Shown: piece by piece, positions 51,840-60,817 of the stretch
Layout: each line of letters opens with the position of its first letter
Numbering within the stretch: the first letter of the stretch is position 1
DNA from: JAUWVG01 sp964633715
Lineage (GTDB): Bacteria; Acidobacteriota; Aminicenantia; Aminicenantales; Aminicenantaceae
NCBI GenBank assembly: GCA_964633715.1
Contig: CAZWHQ010000003.1
Coordinates: 62,001 to 126,000, forward strand
Direction: 5' to 3'
DNA length: 64,000 bases
The notes under the pieces: generated by a model
The model's database searches: none
Seen by the model: only the letters and a program-made list of their open reading frames with translations
What the model was told of the DNA's origin: nothing
Program-made: the position numbers and the translations under genes

Positions 51840-53900
51840 ATGCCTAAAATAAAAAGGATTGTCCTATTCCTATTGATTGCTGTATTTGTAGGCGGCGGGC
51901 TGAGAGCAGATGAAAAACCTCTGGCAGAGAAAAGGCTGATTCAAGCATTAGTCCAGGATATATCTGGAGATATCGCCTATAAATTTACGGAACAGATTTC
52001 TCAATTCGATCGTATTCAAGCTTCAGAAGGATGGCATGATTCTGCAGTTTGGATCAAGGGTGAGTTGGAAAAGATGGGGTATACGGATGCCACAATTGAA
52101 GGCTGGCCGTCAAACGGATCCACATACTATTACACCTATAGAACTCCTATTGGATGGAGAGCAAAAAGTGCTGAATTGTGGATGAAAAGTCCGGAAGAGA
52201 AGAAGTTGGCCTCGTATGAGGAGATTCCTTTGATTCTGGTGAAACACAGCAATGCGGCCGATGTCGAAGCTGAATTGGTGGATGTCGGGACTGGAATTGG
52301 AGAGCTGGCCTATTCGGGAAAAGATGTCAAAGGGAAGATCGTCCTGGCTACAGCTTATACGGGAGATGTGATGAGAGAGGCAGTCCTCGATAGAGGAGCG
52401 CTGGGTGTGATCACATGGTACCCTCCCGAAGTCCGGCCTGGATATCCCCACATGATTCGCTACACGGCCATTTGGCCAACATGGGAGGAACGGGATAGAA
52501 TCGGATTCGGATTTAATGTTACGAAGAACCAGGGCTGGTATCTCAAAAAAATGCTGGAAGAGGGAAAAAAAGTAAAGCTCAGGGCCAAAGTCGATGCTGA
52601 ATATTATGAGTCTCAGGTTGAAATCCTCACAGCCTCTTTTCAGGGAAGCTCAAACCCTGAGACAGAAGTTTTAATTATCGGCCATCTCTGTCATCCTCTT
52701 CCCAGCGCCAACGATAATGCTTCAGGAAGTGGAGGTATGATGGAAATGGCAAGGGCCTTGAAAAAAATGGTGGATTCAGGCCTTGTCGAGCCGCCAAGAA
52801 GGACTATACGGTTTCTCTGGGTTCCGGAATTTGCAGGGACATACCCTTATATCAAAGCCCATCTTGAGAGAACTCGCAGCACATTGGCTGTCATCAACTG
52901 CGATATGATTGGAGAGGACTTGCATTTGACTGGGGGGACATTTAATATCACGTGTACTCCTGATTCAATACCCAGTTATCTAAATGATGTGGTTGTCAAT
53001 TTTACAAGGCTGGCAGAAAGCTTGAACTTGAAAAGTGAACGTGGAAGCCAACATCCTTTTGCCTACAGGATCCAGCCCTTTGGAGGGGGAAGTGATCACT
53101 ATGTCTTCAACGATGGGGCTCTGCGGGTTCCCTCTGTGATGTTTGGACACGGCGATACATTCCATCATACAAGTCTTGACACGATGGACAAGGTCGATGC
53201 GTCCGAACTGCGTCGTGTGTGCTTCATTGCCCTTGGTTCATCTTATTATATGGCCCATGCCGATGAACGTGATGCTATGAACATGTCTCGAATCATAACA
53301 AGGAATGGTTTTGCGCGGCTTTCTTTTGATTATTATGACAGTCTGGGACTGATGTTGGATGCTAAAAATCCTCACGATTTACTGGATTTTTACAAGCAGG
53401 TTTTAAATGTCATCGAACACTCGACAAAAAGAGAGATGCAGGCTGTTCTTTCTACTATTGTATTTGCCAATGATGATTTAGTTAAAAATTGGATAGAAAA
53501 TTCTACTGGCAATCTGAGGACACTCCGTTCGACTTTTCAAATAGAAGCCCAGAAATATTTTAAAAGCCTCAATCAACAATTTCAAGTCGAATCCCAAACC
53601 ATTCATTTGACTGCCGAAGAGAAGACCTTGAGCCGGATAGTCCCGATTCGAGAGGAAAATTTTGTCGGTCCTTTGCAAACGGATTGGCTTGCTGAAAAGC
53701 TGGGTGAAGAGGCGCTAAAGGAAATCAAACTTCAAGGCACCACCTCCTATGAGGCATTAAATTTTGTAAACGGCACCCGGAGTATTCTCGACATCAAAAA
53801 AGCCGTTTCTGCCGAATTTGGACCGGTTAAACTCCCTGATGTCCTTTCTTTTTTTCGTGTTCTGGAGAGGGCTGGATTAATAACATTAGAAAAAAAATGA
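51840..53900 (+). CDS. Exported M28 family aminopeptidase with PA-like domain
   Basis: The 686-residue protein has a signal peptide (about residues 1-23), a PA-like inserted domain (about 100-215, LVDVGTGIGELAYSGKDVKGKI) and an M28 catalytic domain with metal ligands in GHLCHPLPSANDNASGSGG, WVPEFAGTYP, INCDMIGED and FHHTSLDT. A C-terminal domain of about 70 residues (FVNGTRSILDIKKAV) looks like a winged helix. It would release amino acids from peptides outside the cytosol. The ATG follows GGGAGG. Its stop overlaps the nitroreductase start. Confidence 0.88.
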   Translation: MPKIKRIVLFLLIAVFVGGGLRADEKPLAEKRLIQALVQDISGDIAYKFTEQISQFDRIQASEGWHDSAVWIKGELEKMGYTDATIEGWPSNGSTYYYTYRTPIGWRAKSAELWMKSPEEKKLASYEEIPLILVKHSNAADVEAELVDVGTGIGELAYSGKDVKGKIVLATAYTGDVMREAVLDRGALGVITWYPPEVRPGYPHMIRYTAIWPTWEERDRIGFGFNVTKNQGWYLKKMLEEGKKVKLRAKVDAEYYESQVEILTASFQGSSNPETEVLIIGHLCHPLPSANDNASGSGGMMEMARALKKMVDSGLVEPPRRTIRFLWVPEFAGTYPYIKAHLERTRSTLAVINCDMIGEDLHLTGGTFNITCTPDSIPSYLNDVVVNFTRLAESLNLKSERGSQHPFAYRIQPFGGGSDHYVFNDGALRVPSVMFGHGDTFHHTSLDTMDKVDASELRRVCFIALGSSYYMAHADERDAMNMSRIITRNGFARLSFDYYDSLGLMLDAKNPHDLLDFYKQVLNVIEHSTKREMQAVLSTIVFANDDLVKNWIENSTGNLRTLRSTFQIEAQKYFKSLNQQFQVESQTIHLTAEEKTLSRIVPIREENFVGPLQTDWLAEKLGEEALKEIKLQGTTSYEALNFVNGTRSILDIKKAVSAEFGPVKLPDVLSFFRVLERAGLITLEKK

Positions 53901-54457
53901 TAAAACCATTTCAGCAGCTAGTACAGAATAGACGGAGCATCCGAAAGTACTTGGAAAAACCTGTGGAAAGAGAAAAGGTTTTGACCTGTCTCGAAGCCGC
54001 ACGGCTGGCCCCGACCGCCGATTTTGTACAACCCTGGCGGTTTCTGGTTATTGATGAACCTGAACTCAAAAAAAGATTTACTTCAGAGGTATTTTCGGGC
54101 ATCTATTCTTCCACTAAATTTGCATCGAAGGCTCCGGTTATCATTGTGATGCTGGCAAAACTTGATGTGGTCGCCAACAGAATAGGAAAGCAGATCCAGG
54201 GCATCCACTATTACTTTATCGATATGGGAATTGCAGGTGAACACATCGTGCTTCAAGCAGAAGAGCTGGGATTAGGGACGTGTTGGATCGGTTGGTTCAG
54301 TACGCGAAAAACCAGAAAACTGTTGAATATTCCCAGGAAATATAAGATTGTCTCACTTATGTCGATGGGGTACCCGGAAAGGCGTCCTTCTCAAGAAAAG
54401 AAAAGAAAAAGACTTTCAGAAATTGCCTGGTTCAATAAAATCGGAAAAGGGGAGTGA
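53897..54457 (+). CDS. Nitroreductase family protein
   Basis: The 186-residue flavoprotein has the start RRSIRKYLEKPVEREKV, ARLAPTADFVQPWRFLVI, and GLGTCWIGWFS in the second half, all typical of FMN-dependent nitroreductase-like enzymes. The physiological substrate cannot be read from sequence. The ATG overlaps the M28 stop (ATGA), so the two are co-translated. It converges with the aminotransferase gene 9 bases away. Confidence 0.87.
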   Translation: MIKPFQQLVQNRRSIRKYLEKPVEREKVLTCLEAARLAPTADFVQPWRFLVIDEPELKKRFTSEVFSGIYSSTKFASKAPVIIVMLAKLDVVANRIGKQIQGIHYYFIDMGIAGEHIVLQAEELGLGTCWIGWFSTRKTRKLLNIPRKYKIVSLMSMGYPERRPSQEKKRKRLSEIAWFNKIGKGE

Positions 54458-54466
54458 GGAACTTTT

Positions 54467-55582
54467 TTATTTTCTGATTTCGTTAAGTGCTTCTTCAACA
54501 CGATTAAGAGCTTTGACGAGGGACTCCTCTTTCTCTCCGAATCCAAAACGGATGTATCTGTCCATTTCAAAGTGATCACCTGGGACGAGGAGGACACTTT
54601 TCTCTAAACGAAGTTGGTCTATCAATTCTGTAGAGTTGATATTCAGAGAATAATGGGGGAAAACGATGGCTCCGGCTTTTGGTGGGACGTAGTCAAAAAT
54701 GTCTCCCTGTCTCTTAAACCATTCTTCAAGAATAGGAAAATTTTTATTCAGGATATCTCTTGTTCTGTTGAGTATGGCTTTTCGCCTTTCAGGTTCGAGC
54801 ACGATTTGGGCCAATTTGTCACTCACTGCACTTAAGGAGATTGTTGTGTAGTCATGATAAGCCCAGATTTCTTTTATAACCTCGGCTGGGCCCGCCATCC
54901 AGCCTGTGCGCAGTCCTGGAAGTCCATAGGCTTTCGACAGACCGCTGGTTACAATAACTTTTTTATAGCTGCCCCAGAGGCTTGGGGTTACCGGCCCATC
55001 CAGCTCCGCTCCTTGATAAACTTCATCGGAAAATATCCAAGCACCGATGCTGTCGGCCAGCTCGATGAGTGTATTCCGGGATTCTTCGCTCAGTTGTCCA
55101 CCAGTAGGATTGTTGGGATTGGTGACAGCAATGAATTTTGTTTTAGGTGAAATTTGTTTTCTGAGTTCGGCGGGATCGGGATTCCAGTCGAGATCAGATC
55201 TCAGGAAAAAGGGTTTGATGCTGGCTCCAAATGTTTTCATGAGTCCCCACATCTGCATGTAATTGGGAAACATGATCATCGCTTCATCACCTGGTTCTAA
55301 AAATTTCCACATCAATAGAAAATTGGCCTCAGCCGAACCCGTCGTGACCAGTATATTGTCGATATCGGATCTAGGATAAAGGTGGGTTAATTTTTCCCGG
55401 AGTCCTTTAGTGCCGTTTGTTTGGAGATATCCCAAAGAAGTCTTTTTTATGTGTTCAAGCTGGTCGGGTGGAACAAGTTCTTCGAAAGTTATGGGGTAAA
55501 CGCCGCTTTCCGAAAGATTGTACTCGACGTGAAACTCCCATTCGGACTGCATGCGTTCCATTTTGAATTTTGTAATCTTCAT
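54467..55582 (-). CDS. Class I/II PLP aminotransferase
   Basis: The 371-residue protein is a fold I aminotransferase. TNPNNPTGGQLSEES, FSDEVYQGAEL and the PLP lysine in VTSGLSKAYGLPGLRTGW are standard, with the C-terminal substrate-binding Arg in MDRYIRFGFG. The amino donor and acceptor are unknown. The ATG at 55582 follows AAGGGA. It is the last gene of a leftward run that includes three AlkP-type enzymes and an Oxa1-like protein, but this may be chance. Confidence 0.9.
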   Translation of the reverse strand: MKITKFKMERMQSEWEFHVEYNLSESGVYPITFEELVPPDQLEHIKKTSLGYLQTNGTKGLREKLTHLYPRSDIDNILVTTGSAEANFLLMWKFLEPGDEAMIMFPNYMQMWGLMKTFGASIKPFFLRSDLDWNPDPAELRKQISPKTKFIAVTNPNNPTGGQLSEESRNTLIELADSIGAWIFSDEVYQGAELDGPVTPSLWGSYKKVIVTSGLSKAYGLPGLRTGWMAGPAEVIKEIWAYHDYTTISLSAVSDKLAQIVLEPERRKAILNRTRDILNKNFPILEEWFKRQGDIFDYVPPKAGAIVFPHYSLNINSTELIDQLRLEKSVLLVPGDHFEMDRYIRFGFGEKEESLVKALNRVEEALNEIRK

Positions 55583-55593
55583 TTTTTTCCCTT

Positions 55594-56421
55594 CTATATG
55601 TCCACTTTAAAGAAGCCTTTAAGAGAAAATCCGATAATGATAGAGAGGACAAAATAAACGATAAGCCAATGGATGTGAAGACCGAACAAATTCATTTTTT
55701 TGGAAGGATAGGTGATCTCGATGTCTTTTATCTCCGATTTCTTCGGTAGGGGAGATTCGATCGGGTGGAGGAATTCTCTAAAAAAGTTTTTTCTTATTCT
55801 CAGCGGAGATATCCGTATTAATTGTTTTTGTCCGACCGAAATACTTTTTGTGTACTCCTGACCATCAGATGTGATGGTGATGACATGTTTACCGTTTTCT
55901 TCAGCTCTTATCCTCCAGTTGATTTCGTTATTTTCTGTAATCCTCAAAGGAGGTGTTTCGAGTATAATTCCTGAACCAGTTTTTATATCTATCTCGGTGT
56001 CCATCAAGGGAACTCCTTCCTCGAGTTGAACACGCAGAATTGTTCTCTGTCCTGGATTGAGTGATTGGTATGCAAAACGGGCATCGAGTTGTATGAGTAT
56101 CAGCACGACAGGAATAATCATAACAAGAAGAGGTTTGAAAGCGTATCCGATGTATCTGAAATTTGCACGGAGGATATTTCCCTGGGCTTTCAGAGAAATG
56201 CTCAGGCTGTCTTTGTAGAGACGGAGCTCGAGGAGGTGAGCCTTGATTTTATCTTTGATTTTTTTGATGCCTTCCTGGTTGGACGTGTATTTGTAGATAA
56301 CCAGCATGAGGAGCCCTGTGAGCAGCGAGACGACGGTCATCGAAATCCAAGGATTCATGTTTTGAAAGGGGAAGAAGAGAATTTTAAATATTGTTCCAAT
56401 AATCGAGTTAAAAATCCACAT
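55594..56421 (-). CDS. Oxa1/DUF106-like membrane protein with extracytoplasmic domain
   Basis: The 275-residue protein has an N-terminal membrane helix (about residues 25-45), a charged helical stretch (KYTSNQEGIKKIKDKIKAHL and on to about 90), two more hydrophobic helices around FKPLLVMIIPVVLILIQL, a beta-rich domain (about 125-245) and a final membrane helix (LIVYFVLSIIIGFSL). A short first helix, a basic coiled cytosolic hairpin and then further helices is the plan of DUF106/EMC3/YidC (Oxa1 superfamily) proteins. The beta-rich part is not usual for that family. No ribosome binding site is clear. It lies next to the RHH gene and three AlkP genes. Confidence 0.5.
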   Translation of the reverse strand: MWIFNSIIGTIFKILFFPFQNMNPWISMTVVSLLTGLLMLVIYKYTSNQEGIKKIKDKIKAHLLELRLYKDSLSISLKAQGNILRANFRYIGYAFKPLLVMIIPVVLILIQLDARFAYQSLNPGQRTILRVQLEEGVPLMDTEIDIKTGSGIILETPPLRITENNEINWRIRAEENGKHVITITSDGQEYTKSISVGQKQLIRISPLRIRKNFFREFLHPIESPLPKKSEIKDIEITYPSKKMNLFGLHIHWLIVYFVLSIIIGFSLKGFFKVDI

Positions 56422-56450
56422 TTTAGTTATGAAAAGTTTTTATATCATTC

Positions 56451-56642
56451 CTATGAAATATAGCCCAGGCCTTTGAGTTTTTTTTTGATTTCCTCTTCAG
56501 AGTCGGATTCCTCGAGTTTAGAAATTTCCTTTTCTAAACAATGGGTGATAAATTCTTCGGGAGAGGAATATCCGGATAATTCTGCAAACTTTTTGACTTT
56601 ATCCACCAGGTCCTTTTCAAGTTTTACTTTTGCCTTTCCCAT
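56451..56642 (-). CDS. Small ribbon-helix-helix-like protein
   Basis: The 63-residue protein begins KAKVKLEKDLVDKVKKFAEL then GYSSPEEFITHCLEKEI, a beta strand plus two helices like the RHH fold seen in small DNA-binding regulators and antitoxins. The tail (EEEIKKKLKGLGYI) is acidic then basic. The ATG follows GAGG by 5 bases. No toxin is adjacent. It sits between the AlkP genes and the Oxa1-like gene and may regulate them or act as a partner of the membrane protein. Confidence 0.6.
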   Translation of the reverse strand: MGKAKVKLEKDLVDKVKKFAELSGYSSPEEFITHCLEKEISKLEESDSEEEIKKKLKGLGYIS

Positions 56643-56666
56643 TTTTTCCTCGTTTTTTCCTATTTC

Positions 56667-58652
56667 TTAAAATATTGATTGTCCGATCATGTCCTTGGCT
56701 TTTTCAATGCCGAAGATTTGAAGGATCGTTGCCGTCAGGTCATAGAGTGCCGGGGATTCAGCGGCAATTTTTCTGTTGGTGACAACGCTTCCCGGGATGA
56801 CCTCAGGTGCCATACAGTGGTCCCCGCTCCATTTCTGCATGTTGTCTTCGAGAATATTTTCGGGGACGCTTCCCAATGGAGTTGCCCAGGAAGCGCGGTA
56901 GCCCCGATTATAGCCGATAATAAGCTCAGGGGCCTTATCGACATTGGAGCCTTGATAGATCTCCTTGGAAAGAAAGGCTTTAAGAACAGGTTTTTCTCCT
57001 GTTTCCGGGTCTTTGAATTCCTCGAGTTTGCGGGCAATTTCATACACGAGGTTGTCCTTTTCTGTGCCGTTGTTGATGATCCCTTGAGCTTCTCGTCCTT
57101 TTTGATTGATATAAAGGCTGTTGATGCCGAGGGCATAGGCTTTAGTCCTTTCCCAGTCTGTATTATCAAAGCCCTCATTTCCTGGTTTCCAGGGATTGAC
57201 GAGGGTGTGGTATCCGTTTTCTTTGAGCCAGGTATTGAGGTTAAATGACCGCCGGAAAGACGTGAACCCGTGGTCGGACATGACCATAAGAAGGGTATTT
57301 TTATCTGTTTTTTGCAGAGCTTTGTCCAGAATTTTATCGGCTTCAATATAGATATTTTCAATGGTGTTTCCATATTTTTCTGCCAGATCTGGATCGTACA
57401 TGGGGTGTTGCTTGTCAAGAAGACGCCAGAACATATGCTGCCTTTCATCGGTGCTGGAGACATAGTAAAAGAGAAGGCCTGAGTCAAATCTGGAAAGCTC
57501 ATATTCGAACATCTCTTTTCTTTCTCTGAGGATGACATCTTCCAGAGTCAGAAATTCTCTTTCATCGAATATACCGCTGTCGAGTCCTGCCGACTCTGCT
57601 GGAAATCCTTTGGTATGAAAAGATCCGAATTTTTTCCCGAGTTCTTTGGCATAACTGGGAGGAGTCGAGATGGGGAGTGCCGGAGCTTCTGGATCGATGT
57701 TGATCGATGAGACATAGAGTTTGATCATGTCTGGGCCGACCTGCTGGAGATAGAATTTACAGATTCCGTTCACAGACTGCGTCGGGATCATTTTGTAGCT
57801 TATTCTTTTCCAATCGCTCCATTCCCCCCGGTTGAGGATAAAAATATGATCCTGGATATGAATTTTAGCCACCGGGTTAACGGGATCGATGTAGATCTGG
57901 AATTCGATTTGGGATTCTGGCTGATCCAGTTTAAAACTGTTGATCGGCCCGGGCAAGGCTGCGTCCACTCGATTTCCGCTCACAAAGACATTATGAATTT
58001 GTCCGCCTCCGAGTCCTGAATTGATTTCGGCTCCTTCTGTCGTAAAATAGTGAAAACGATTGGGATATCCCTGAATTTCAGGAGTGCCCATCCCTGAAAG
58101 AGTGCGCTGTTTGGAAGGAACAGGCGGGTAGTTAGCCGGCATCTTGAAGACCGTAGCCGGGATGTCATAATCTTCAAGAATTTGCCAGAAAGCTCTCCCC
58201 TGACGAAGATTGATGATTTCTCCTCCAGAAAGAGGAAAGACGGTGTTGCCAATCCTGATGGTTTTGGGCGTGCCCACGGATTTTGTAGCCGAGAAATCAG
58301 GGAAGTACGTCTCCGGATCCCGATGAAGAAAATCAAAAATACCGTGACCTCCGGGATTCATTCCGGTGATAAAATTAGACCAGGCCACCGGGCTTTGCGG
58401 CGGGGCACTGGTGGCAAGAGGCTTAAAATCTCCCTGACTGCGAAGACGTGAAAAATTCGGTAGTTTACCCTGATTCATGAACATACTGAGAAGTTGAGGA
58501 TCCAGTCCATCGAGTCCCAAAACGATAATTTTTTTCTCTGTGTCGGTCTTTCCCATTCCTTTCGAAATAATGTGTGAACCTGTTCCTAAAGCCATCAGAG
58601 ATCCGGCTGTTAGGCCCATTTTAATAAAATCTCTTCTTTTTATTTCAGCCAT
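56667..58652 (-). CDS. AlkP-superfamily phosphodiesterase, Tat-exported
   Basis: The 661-residue protein starts with a Tat signal (MAEIKRRDFIKMGLTAGSLM). The type I phosphodiesterase/nucleotide pyrophosphatase-like domain has VLGLDGLDPQLL (metal Asp), SPVAWSNFITG (Ser or Thr nucleophile region), HGIFDF, DERQHMFWRL and MSDHGFTSF (metal Asp-His). It would hydrolyse phosphodiesters or pyrophosphates, or transfer phospho-groups, outside the cytosol. It is closely similar to the next gene (same blocks, such as SPVAWS, HMFYR and SDHG), showing duplication. Confidence 0.85.
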   Translation of the reverse strand: MAEIKRRDFIKMGLTAGSLMALGTGSHIISKGMGKTDTEKKIIVLGLDGLDPQLLSMFMNQGKLPNFSRLRSQGDFKPLATSAPPQSPVAWSNFITGMNPGGHGIFDFLHRDPETYFPDFSATKSVGTPKTIRIGNTVFPLSGGEIINLRQGRAFWQILEDYDIPATVFKMPANYPPVPSKQRTLSGMGTPEIQGYPNRFHYFTTEGAEINSGLGGGQIHNVFVSGNRVDAALPGPINSFKLDQPESQIEFQIYIDPVNPVAKIHIQDHIFILNRGEWSDWKRISYKMIPTQSVNGICKFYLQQVGPDMIKLYVSSINIDPEAPALPISTPPSYAKELGKKFGSFHTKGFPAESAGLDSGIFDEREFLTLEDVILRERKEMFEYELSRFDSGLLFYYVSSTDERQHMFWRLLDKQHPMYDPDLAEKYGNTIENIYIEADKILDKALQKTDKNTLLMVMSDHGFTSFRRSFNLNTWLKENGYHTLVNPWKPGNEGFDNTDWERTKAYALGINSLYINQKGREAQGIINNGTEKDNLVYEIARKLEEFKDPETGEKPVLKAFLSKEIYQGSNVDKAPELIIGYNRGYRASWATPLGSVPENILEDNMQKWSGDHCMAPEVIPGSVVTNRKIAAESPALYDLTATILQIFGIEKAKDMIGQSIF

Positions 58653-58656
58653 TTTT

Positions 58657-60810
58657 TTATTCCTTCATAAGAGACTGGCCATCTATGTATGTCGGGGGTT
58701 TGATTCCAAAAAGTTCGAGCACTGTTGGTGCAATATCAATGATAGACGGTGCGGACGTCGTAATTTTTCGATTCGAAAAAAAGACTCCTGGCACTATTCG
58801 AGGATCGATGCAGTGGTCTCCACTCCAGGCTTTTGTGTTGTCTTCAATAAGGGAGGAATTGACCTTGCCTGTCACGGAATCCCATGAAACGCGGTAACCC
58901 TCACTGTATCCCACAATAAAGTCGGGACAATTATTTAGGTACGGTCCCTGTGGAAGTTCATCTCGATCAAATATTTTGTTGATGGTGTTTCTACCATTGT
59001 CCCCATCTTTGAGTTCACTCAGTTTTTGGATGATTTCCTGCTTCAGCTTCTGTGTCTCCTCTCCGGGATCAACGATGCCTTGGCTTTCCCGTCCCTTTTG
59101 ATTGATATAGATTCCACCTAATCCTAAACCATAGGCTTTTGTTTTGGACCAATCGACATCTTTGAACCATTCCTCGCTGCTTTCCTTTCCCTCTTTCAGA
59201 GAAAGATAGCCGTTGAGGTAAAGCCAGGAGTTGATATTGATGCCCCTTCGGAATGATTTAATTCCATGGTCCGACATGATGATCAGGCAGCTTTTTTTAT
59301 CCAGCTTGGCCATAACTTTTCCGATAAGGTCATCCATCTTTTTATACAGATCTTCTATGACTCGGGCACTCATTTTTGCCTGGCCTGTTTTAAGGGAGGG
59401 GTGTTTTTCATCCAGATACCGGTAAAACATATGTTGAAGGCTGTCTGTTGTTTCGAACCAGCTGATCACAGTGCCTTTCTTGGTCTTGTCTATGGCATTA
59501 AACAGCATCTCTTCCCATTCACGATGGTTCGCATAGGACAGTTCTAGAAAAGCTTCTTCCGATAGAACGTTCTCATTAAGGGCCCATGTATCGTTGGCTT
59601 CTCCCAGAGTGACATAACTCCCTAAAAGTTTGGAGAGGTAAACGGAATAGATATAGGGGTGGGAGATAGGTAGGGCCGGTTTTTCCGGATCGATGTTGAG
59701 TGGTGTGACATACATCTCAAAAAAAGGGTGGATTTGAGACACATAAAAACGACAGATAGCCCGGACTTTGATTCCCAATCCCGGACGGAAAGTCAGCTTG
59801 ATCCAATCGGAGAATGTCCCTGGTTTAAGATTGAATTTTTGACCGGAGACCTCTATTTGGACCTGACTGTTTTCTCCTCCTTGGATGGATATCGTCAGAG
59901 GGAGACGGAGTTCTTCGACGTTTTTGAGCATCGTATTTTCTGGGCCGGACAAGTATGTATGGACAACATTGTTCTCTTTTGTGATGGGAATGTTTTCCCC
60001 GCCCTCACGCTTTTTTAATTTTTCGCTGTCTTCAGTGTAGAAGAAAAACGTTCCCTGGCTTCCCTTCAAGTCCGGAGCACACATCCCCGAAAGAAGATGA
60101 CCTCTGAATTTCTCTGGGGGGAATGTGATGGGAATCCTCAGGATAGTGCTGAATATGCCGTTATCTCCAAGTATTTTCCAGAAGGGCACACTTTTGCGCA
60201 GACCTTTTATTTCCGGTTTGGACAAGGGAATATTGTATTTTCCCAGAGAGAGGACTCGTTTTGGTTTTCCGATCCGGGCAGAAGAAAGTTCGGGAAGATA
60301 AGTTTTAGGATCACGGCTGAGGAAGTCGAAGATATTGTGTTTGGCCGGATGACATCCTGTCATAAACGAAGACCATGCGACGGGTGAGATTGAAGGGATG
60401 GTTGTTTCCAGAGGAGCATAAGAGCCGGTTTTTTTCAGATTTGAGAAATTCGGAAGTTTTCCTTCAGACATGAACTGTTCTGTGAGTTTTGGATCCATAC
60501 CATCAAGACCGACAACAACCAATCTGTCAACAAGACTTTTTTTATAGGCTTTCTGTCCTCTAATTAATCGGAAAAAAAATCGAAATGGCCAGGATAAAAA
60601 AGAAAAAATGGCCAAAAAAAACGTGAGAAAAAGGACGAGAAATGACGAAAGAAAGGCAAATCCCGCTCCTGGTCCCACATAGGAATGGAGCGGGAGAGAG
60701 AGACATAAGAGAACTAAAATAAACAATCCACTTTTTTTACGAAATGTTTTGAGCAGGGTTAACCCGTTCAGTTGTTTATTTTTATGTTTTAAAAAATTTA
60801 TTTTGTTCAT
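58657..60810 (-). CDS. AlkP-superfamily phosphodiesterase, membrane anchored
   Basis: From ATG 60810 the protein has 717 residues; TTG 60816 is an alternative. Two membrane segments (about residues 27-47 and 50-80) precede the catalytic domain, which has VVGLDGMDPKL, SPVAWSSFMTG, HNIFDF, DSLQHMFYRYLD and MSDHGIKSF. About 200 extra residues lie between the first and second catalytic blocks. It is a paralogue of the gene at 56667 but anchored rather than Tat-exported. The substrate is unknown. It follows the smaller AlkP gene by 7 bases. Confidence 0.85.
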   Translation of the reverse strand: MNKINFLKHKNKQLNGLTLLKTFRKKSGLFILVLLCLSLPLHSYVGPGAGFAFLSSFLVLFLTFFLAIFSFLSWPFRFFFRLIRGQKAYKKSLVDRLVVVGLDGMDPKLTEQFMSEGKLPNFSNLKKTGSYAPLETTIPSISPVAWSSFMTGCHPAKHNIFDFLSRDPKTYLPELSSARIGKPKRVLSLGKYNIPLSKPEIKGLRKSVPFWKILGDNGIFSTILRIPITFPPEKFRGHLLSGMCAPDLKGSQGTFFFYTEDSEKLKKREGGENIPITKENNVVHTYLSGPENTMLKNVEELRLPLTISIQGGENSQVQIEVSGQKFNLKPGTFSDWIKLTFRPGLGIKVRAICRFYVSQIHPFFEMYVTPLNIDPEKPALPISHPYIYSVYLSKLLGSYVTLGEANDTWALNENVLSEEAFLELSYANHREWEEMLFNAIDKTKKGTVISWFETTDSLQHMFYRYLDEKHPSLKTGQAKMSARVIEDLYKKMDDLIGKVMAKLDKKSCLIIMSDHGIKSFRRGININSWLYLNGYLSLKEGKESSEEWFKDVDWSKTKAYGLGLGGIYINQKGRESQGIVDPGEETQKLKQEIIQKLSELKDGDNGRNTINKIFDRDELPQGPYLNNCPDFIVGYSEGYRVSWDSVTGKVNSSLIEDNTKAWSGDHCIDPRIVPGVFFSNRKITTSAPSIIDIAPTVLELFGIKPPTYIDGQSLMKE

Positions 60811-60817
60811 ACTCAAT

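Noticed and set aside
56735..57538. 267-codon frame on the same strand as the Tat-exported AlkP gene
   Set aside because: It lies within the AlkP gene in another frame, with no start signal; the AlkP motifs are in the longer frame.
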